Source: Methylophaga marina
GTDB lineage: Bacteria; Pseudomonadota; Gammaproteobacteria; Nitrosococcales; Methylophagaceae
Length of the DNA: 64,000 nucleotides
Direction of reading: 5' to 3'
Assembly (NCBI RefSeq): GCF_030296755.1
Contig: NZ_AP027741.1
Coordinates: 1,364,001-1,428,000, forward strand
The first letter of the stretch is position 1. The number at the start of each line of letters is the position of its first letter. Positions 57,332 to 64,000 of this stretch are shown piece after piece. The notes below the pieces were generated by a model, which was not told the DNA's origin, searched no databases, and saw nothing but the letters and a program-made list of their open reading frames with translations. The position numbers and the translations under genes were made by a program.

Positions 57332-58645
57332 ATGTCTAACAGTATTCCAAAAATTGTGGTTGTCGGAGGCGGGGCAGGTGGTCTTGAATTAGTCACTAAA
57401 CTCGGCAAAAAGTTGGGTAAAAAAGGCAAAGCTGAAATTACGCTTGTCGATAATACACATACACACATATGGAAACCGCTTCTTCATGAGGTTGCTGCTG
57501 GTACACTCGATTCGCATGAAGATGAAATTGAGTACTTGAGTCAAGCCAATGCCAGTGGATTTCGTTTCCGTTTGGGTAAAATGGATGGCTTAGACAGAGA
57601 CCGTAAGACTATCTCTCTGGCCCCCACGCTGAATCAAGATGGGGTGGAAATTATCCCACGTCGTGAATTTGAATACGACTACCTTGTTATATCTGTAGGT
57701 AGCGTTAGTCATGACTTTGGTATCAAAGGTGTTCGTGATCACTGCTTATTCCTTGATACAACCAAGCAAGCCGAATCTTTCCAAAACAAATTACTTGAAG
57801 CCTATCTTCGCGCGCACACTCAAGGTAAGCCTTTGCACGAAGGTCAGTTGAACATTGCTATTGTTGGTGCAGGCGCCACAGGTATTGAGCTTAGTGCTCA
57901 ACTTCACGAAGTTTCTCACTTACTCACAGCTTATGGGCTTGATGAAGTACAGCCACAAGACGTCAAGATTAGCATTATTGAAGCAGCCAATCGTGTTTTA
58001 CCTGGCTTACCAGAAAATCTCTCTGCGGCTACAACGGATGAATTGACGAAGTTAGGCGTTGACGTTCTTACTGGAGAACGCGTTGTTGAGGTCAATGACA
58101 AGGCTATATTCACAGAAAGTGGAAAAACCATTCCGGCTGCCATTAAAGTATGGGCGGCAGGTATCAAAGCGCCAGAGTTCTTAAAAGATATCGCTGGACT
58201 TGAAACCAATTGGATGAACCAATTGGTTGTAAGACAAACATTACAAACGACCTTAGATGATGATATCTATGCCATCGGGGATTGTTGTGCATGTAAGTGG
58301 CAGGGACATGATGAGAACGTACCACCACGTGCTCAAGCAGCTCATCAAATGGCATCTGTTGTGTATAAATCTATTCGTAATCGCATGGCAGGTAAGGTTG
58401 CCCCTGAATTTGAATACCATGACTATGGCTCACTAGTATCGTTAGGTAAATACAGTACTGTTGGTAATTTGATGGGTAACCTAAGTAAAGGTAGCATGAT
58501 GATTGAGGGTTTCATGGCGCGCCTGATGTATCTTTCTTTATATAAGATGCACCAAGTTGCACTGTTTGGTCCTTTCCGGGTTGCTATGCTCTCTCTGTCG
58601 CATATCTTCAGACGTAGTGTTCACCCTAAAATCAAACTACACTAA
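57332..58645 (+). CDS. Type II NADH dehydrogenase (NDH-2)
   Basis: 437 residues from the ATG at 57332, which has GGAG about nine bases upstream (the open frame starts at a TTG 15 bases earlier). FAD-binding VVVGGGAGGLELVTKLG and NADH-binding IVGAGATGIELSAQL Rossmann motifs, then IYAIGDCCACKW and RAQAAHQMASVV, and a C-terminal membrane-attaching region. It passes electrons from NADH to quinone without pumping protons. Alone on its transcript, with a bidirectional terminator after it. Confidence 0.93.
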   Translation: MSNSIPKIVVVGGGAGGLELVTKLGKKLGKKGKAEITLVDNTHTHIWKPLLHEVAAGTLDSHEDEIEYLSQANASGFRFRLGKMDGLDRDRKTISLAPTLNQDGVEIIPRREFEYDYLVISVGSVSHDFGIKGVRDHCLFLDTTKQAESFQNKLLEAYLRAHTQGKPLHEGQLNIAIVGAGATGIELSAQLHEVSHLLTAYGLDEVQPQDVKISIIEAANRVLPGLPENLSAATTDELTKLGVDVLTGERVVEVNDKAIFTESGKTIPAAIKVWAAGIKAPEFLKDIAGLETNWMNQLVVRQTLQTTLDDDIYAIGDCCACKWQGHDENVPPRAQAAHQMASVVYKSIRNRMAGKVAPEFEYHDYGSLVSLGKYSTVGNLMGNLSKGSMMIEGFMARLMYLSLYKMHQVALFGPFRVAMLSLSHIFRRSVHPKIKLH

Positions 58646-58663
58646 ACACTTGCTACATCTCAT

Positions 58664-58691
58664 AAAAAAGGCCCTTTATAGGGCCTTTTTT
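58664..58691. terminator. Bidirectional terminator
   Basis: AAAAAAGGCCC and GGGCCTTTTTT around TTTATA, between the convergent NDH-2 and cytochrome b561 genes. Confidence 0.93.
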
Positions 58692-58704
58692 ATATTCTCT
58701 ACAT

Positions 58705-59268
58705 CTACTTTTTGGAAAACAATGACATGCGTTGAGTAATACCATTATTATTTATTCGGTGTTTTACTGCTGCACCTATATGCAAAAGTAATAATGCAAT
58801 TAACGTAAATGCCAACACTTCATGTATTTCACTGAAGTACTCCCTCATATCTGGGTCTGCCTCCGCCAGGCGCGGTAAAACTATTCCCCACAGTTTCGTA
58901 TCGTATTTACTGTACATTGATTGTAGATAGCCCGTTAGTGGCATAGCAATCATTAACACATACAATAGCCCGTGGACGCCGCCAGAGAGCTTCTGTTGCC
59001 ATAATGGGATAGAAGAGGGAAGAGAGGGTGCTGGATGAAATATACGCCACGCTACACGCATTAAAATCAGTACAGCGATACTGATCCCCAAGGATTTATG
59101 TAATAAAAACCAAAATGCCCGAACACTTTCTTGACCTTCAGGCAACTCCCATTCTTTCGGAAGCTGAACCATGTATAGTCCGATTGCGATCATGGCTAGA
59201 ATGGCGAACGCAATTAACCAATGTAACCATCGCTGTACCAAGTCGTACTGTTTTATCTGTTCGGGCAT
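58705..59268 (-). CDS. Cytochrome b561
   Basis: 187 residues, four membrane segments. Heme-ligand histidines are in QRWLHWLIA, LLHKSLGISIA, GGVHGLLYVL and LLHIGAAVKHR. Di-heme b-type cytochrome of the bacterial CybB family, moving electrons at the inner membrane (for example quinol to superoxide or to periplasmic donors). Downstream of gyrB on the same strand but separated by a terminator-like hairpin, so it has its own promoter. Confidence 0.92.
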   Translation of the reverse strand: MPEQIKQYDLVQRWLHWLIAFAILAMIAIGLYMVQLPKEWELPEGQESVRAFWFLLHKSLGISIAVLILMRVAWRIFHPAPSLPSSIPLWQQKLSGGVHGLLYVLMIAMPLTGYLQSMYSKYDTKLWGIVLPRLAEADPDMREYFSEIHEVLAFTLIALLLLHIGAAVKHRINNNGITQRMSLFSKK

Positions 59269-59297
59269 ATAATTTCCTTCACTTTCTTTTTATGCAT

Positions 59298-59322
59298 AAA
59301 AAAGCCACACAACCTTGCGGCT
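59298..59322 (-). terminator. Terminator after gyrB
   Basis: On the minus strand, AGCCGCA and TGTGGCT pair around a short loop and are followed by T6. It lies 35 bases after the gyrB stop. Confidence 0.6.
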
Positions 59323-59356
59323 GTATGACTTATTTTACTCAGGAAAGATTCCTATA

Positions 59357-61821
<2,465 letters not shown>

Positions 61822-61833
61822 CTATTCTACTAC

Positions 61834-62934
61834 TTATATAGAAGTGTTGACAGTCTCATTATCCTCTCTGATTTCTCCATGTTTCACGTGAAACACTTTC
61901 TCTTTTTCATTACTTATTAACCTAGCTAATTCAGTATTGGTACTTGTAATAAAAGTTTGTACGGGCAAACTTCTGAGTGTTTCCATTACTGTTTTTTGAT
62001 GTTGCCAGTCTAATTCTGAGCTTAGGTCATCAAGCAATAAAATCGTATTTTTAACCCCTTTAATCTCCATCAATAGTGTTATCTGTGAGAGACACAATGA
62101 CAAATAAAAGAGTTTTTGTTGACCACGGGATAACATTTCTTCAGGTGAATCATTGTTAATTCTTACCATCCAGTCTGCAGAGTGTGGTCCAGCTCGACTG
62201 TAACCTAAAATACGATCTCGCTCATAATTTTCAGCAAGTGTTTCGGGAAGTGATTTATCTTTATTCCATCCTTTGCTGTATCGAATTGTAAATTCACATT
62301 GATCAAAGGTCGGGCAAATTTTGCTAAATATAGGTTTGAATATATCAATAAGTCTATTGAGATAAGTAGTACGTAGGTCGGTAATTTGGTCACCATGTTT
62401 TACCAGATACTGATCCCATAGTTCTATTTCAGCTTTGGATTTCTTATTTTTCAGTGCTGCATTCTTTTGTATTAGTGCTTTTTTATATGTTTGCCAATGA
62501 TAATTAAATTTATGTTCCACGTGAAACACACCCCAGTCGATCATGCGTCTTCTGAATTTTGGACCCAATTCAAAGAACTGATGACAGTTCGCAGAGATAT
62601 ATTGGAGTGGTGTGTTAACAGCAAGGTCAGAAAGTTTTTTTAGTGGGGCATTATTCAAGCGGATTTGAAGACCAGTGTTCGTATCAAAAAGTAAACCTAC
62701 CGGTGTCATTTCCGATGAACGCGCAAAAACCGTGAATTGTGCATGCTCAAACTGAATGATGTTTTTTAAATTGCGCGAGCGAAACGAGCGACCCATAGCG
62801 AGCAAATGAATCGCTTCAAGAATGCTAGTCTTACCGGAGCCATTTTCGCCGATGAATAAGTTAATACCAACAGAAGGACTTAAAGAGACCTGGTTAATAT
62901 TACGAAAATTTGAAAGCGTCAGATGTGATAACAC
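61834..62934 (-). CDS. recF: DNA replication and repair protein RecF
   Basis: 366 residues. Walker A GENGSGKTS (about 30-38), SRGQQKLFYLSLCLSQ signature and Walker B LLLDDLSSELD. Loads RecA at gaps together with RecO and RecR. The gene contains two parS-like motifs. gyrB follows with 57 bases between; the usual upstream neighbour dnaN is not here. Confidence 0.96.
   Translation of the reverse strand: MLSHLTLSNFRNINQVSLSPSVGINLFIGENGSGKTSILEAIHLLAMGRSFRSRNLKNIIQFEHAQFTVFARSSEMTPVGLLFDTNTGLQIRLNNAPLKKLSDLAVNTPLQYISANCHQFFELGPKFRRRMIDWGVFHVEHKFNYHWQTYKKALIQKNAALKNKKSKAEIELWDQYLVKHGDQITDLRTTYLNRLIDIFKPIFSKICPTFDQCEFTIRYSKGWNKDKSLPETLAENYERDRILGYSRAGPHSADWMVRINNDSPEEMLSRGQQKLFYLSLCLSQITLLMEIKGVKNTILLLDDLSSELDWQHQKTVMETLRSLPVQTFITSTNTELARLISNEKEKVFHVKHGEIREDNETVNTSI
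61880..61895. other. parS chromosome-partition site (perfect)
   Basis: TGTTTCACGTGAAACA matches the ParB-binding consensus TGTTNCACGTGAAACA at all 16 positions and is a perfect palindrome, inside the 3' part of recF. Confidence 0.9.
62513..62528. other. parS chromosome-partition site (second copy)
   Basis: TGTTCCACGTGAAACA also fits TGTTNCACGTGAAACA; one base breaks the palindrome. Inside recF, 633 bases from the first copy. Confidence 0.85.
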
Positions 62935-63057
62935 AGAATCAGAGCTACAGGAATTAAAGCCATATTAGATATCATGCACTTGCTTTACATTGTTACAAAA
63001 CAAATAAAAAGAATTAATATGGCTAAATGAATGTATCAATATAAATAATAATGAGGT

Positions 63058-63222
63058 TTAAATTTCTAGCATCTCAAAGTCATCTTTACCAACGCCACAC
63101 TCTGGGCATTCCCAATCTTCAGGTATATCTTCCCAAGCCGTGCCAGGTGCAATACCTTCTTCAGGTAGGCCTTCAGCTTCGTCGTAAATAAATCCACAAA
63201 CAATGCACTGCCACTTTTTCAT
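63058..63222 (-). CDS. Rubredoxin
   Basis: 54 residues from the ATG at 63222 (GGAG seven bases upstream). [17 protein letters not shown] and [12 protein letters not shown] give the two CxxCG knuckles that bind one iron. Electron carrier, for example to alkane hydroxylase or peroxide-reducing systems. Between recF and a divergent OxyR-like gene, a frequent pairing in gammaproteobacteria. Confidence 0.96.
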   Translation of the reverse strand: MKKWQCIVCGFIYDEAEGLPEEGIAPGTAWEDIPEDWECPECGVGKDDFEMLEI

Positions 63223-63413
63223 ACTGAAACTCCGAGATTTTTTAAGTTTATTTATGTGTGATGTTAACAAAATTGGGAGAGTTACGTTAGCGAAGTTTCA
63301 ATAATGGAATAAAACTATTTACATTGTGACAGGTCGTACTTTTAAGACTTTTTAAATTAACTATATATTTATGCTATAACTTAATATTAGACAAATAAAC
63401 GAAAAAGCCGATT

Positions 63414-64000
63414 ATGCGACTCCCCACACTCAGACAACTTCAATACCTTACGGCAGTAGTAGAAGAAAAGCATTTTGGCCATGCCGCAGAGAAATGTTTT
63501 GTTACCCAATCAACATTAAGTGCCGGAATTCAAGATTTAGAGCAACTGCTTGAAGTCTCTTTATTAGAAAGAACGAATAGGAAAGTCTTACCAACTCCGA
63601 TTGGAGAAGAAATTGCCAGCAGAGCACAACAAATATTGTCATTGAGTGAAGACCTTGTTGATCTGGCGTTATCAGAAAAAAATCCACTATCGGGTCGAAT
63701 ACAAATAGGGATTATTCCGACGATAAGTCCTTTTTTATTACCGAAAGTATTACCAACGGTTAGAAAGCAGTTACCAGAGCTGGAAATCGTATTAATAGAA
63801 GACCAATCGGAGCGACTTTTAGATCAGTTAGAAAGCGGTAATATTGACGTGGCGGTATTAGCATTTCCATACAACACACGTGGTCTCACACATAGAGAGT
63901 TTGCCAAAGAATCCTTCTGGATAGCGCTGCCTAAGAACCACCCCTTAGCTGAGAAAGAAGAATTAAAAGCGAGCGATTTACCTACAAACGAATTGCTTTT
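63414..64000 (+). CDS. OxyR-like LysR-family regulator (3' end outside window)
   Basis: 195 codons are visible. The helix-turn-helix (FGHAAEKCFVTQSTLSAGIQDLEQLL) and the start of the substrate domain (GRIQIGIIPTISPFLLPKVLP) match hydrogen-peroxide-inducible activators of the OxyR group. The two redox cysteines that define OxyR would lie beyond the edge, so the name is tentative. Divergent from rubredoxin with a 191-base AT-rich gap. Confidence 0.85.
   Translation, partial: MRLPTLRQLQYLTAVVEEKHFGHAAEKCFVTQSTLSAGIQDLEQLLEVSLLERTNRKVLPTPIGEEIASRAQQILSLSEDLVDLALSEKNPLSGRIQIGIIPTISPFLLPKVLPTVRKQLPELEIVLIEDQSERLLDQLESGNIDVAVLAFPYNTRGLTHREFAKESFWIALPKNHPLAEKEELKASDLPTNELL

Overview
The window is a contiguous piece of a gammaproteobacterial chromosome. 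Moderate base composition, a full set of housekeeping genes and an archaeal-type C1-cofactor gene cluster (MfnB, DUF447, a DHPS-like DUF6513 protein and a DmrB-like flavoprotein) point to an aerobic gammaproteobacterial methylotroph. Methylophaga-type is my best guess; this is inference from gene content only. Coding density is high and no gap between genes exceeds 300 bases. I see no CRISPR array, insertion sequence, integrase or prophage.

Layout. 1-2.4 kb: GGDEF/EAL sensor protein cut by the window edge. 2.7-7.2 kb: lone MotB-type protein, then a ThDP enzyme (acetolactate synthase-like) plus aldehyde dehydrogenase pair. 7.1-10.2 kb: esterase, WG-repeat secreted protein, MscS channel. 10.4-14.5 kb: Anbu proteasome-like peptidase facing a zinc metallopeptidase / Alpha-E / ATP-grasp operon. 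14.6-16.4 kb: unknown protein, Tpx, small membrane protein. 16.5-21.8 kb: lipopolysaccharide/glycan genes (ELM1-like, two GT4, a GT9, an O-antigen-ligase-like protein). 21.8-24.4 kb: TolC-type porin, OmpA lipoprotein, glutathione peroxidase. 25-29.3 kb: Tat-exported molybdenum hydroxylase operon with XdhC and MobA-like maturation factors. 29.5-32.2 kb: cassette of small envelope/stress proteins with a Crp/Fnr regulator, bracketed by two entericidin-like lipoproteins. 32.4-39.5 kb: pdxH, tRNA-Ile2, the rpsU-yqeY-dnaG-rpoD macromolecular synthesis operon, tsaD, plsY. 39.5-42.3 kb: folB-folK, folM, MidA-type methyltransferase. 42.3-51.4 kb: lipoprotein, gpsA-secB-grxC-rhodanese-ArsR on one strand, and gpmI-envC-ctpA-DJ-1-double receiver on the other. 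51.5-53.8 kb: LysR regulator with a divergent DUF2798 gene, and a periplasmic LigE-type DNA ligase. 53.8-57.2 kb: C1-cofactor operon. 57.3-64 kb: NDH-2, cytochrome b561, gyrB, recF (containing two parS motifs), rubredoxin, and an OxyR-like regulator cut by the window edge.

Quality caveat: at least ten genes, including essential gyrB, dnaG, plsY and gpmI, are broken by thirteen single-base contractions, each at a homopolymer run. The correct frame is recovered every time by adding one base to the run. This looks like systematic homopolymer sequencing error rather than pseudogenes. Such genes are annotated here as one gene each, across the frameshift.
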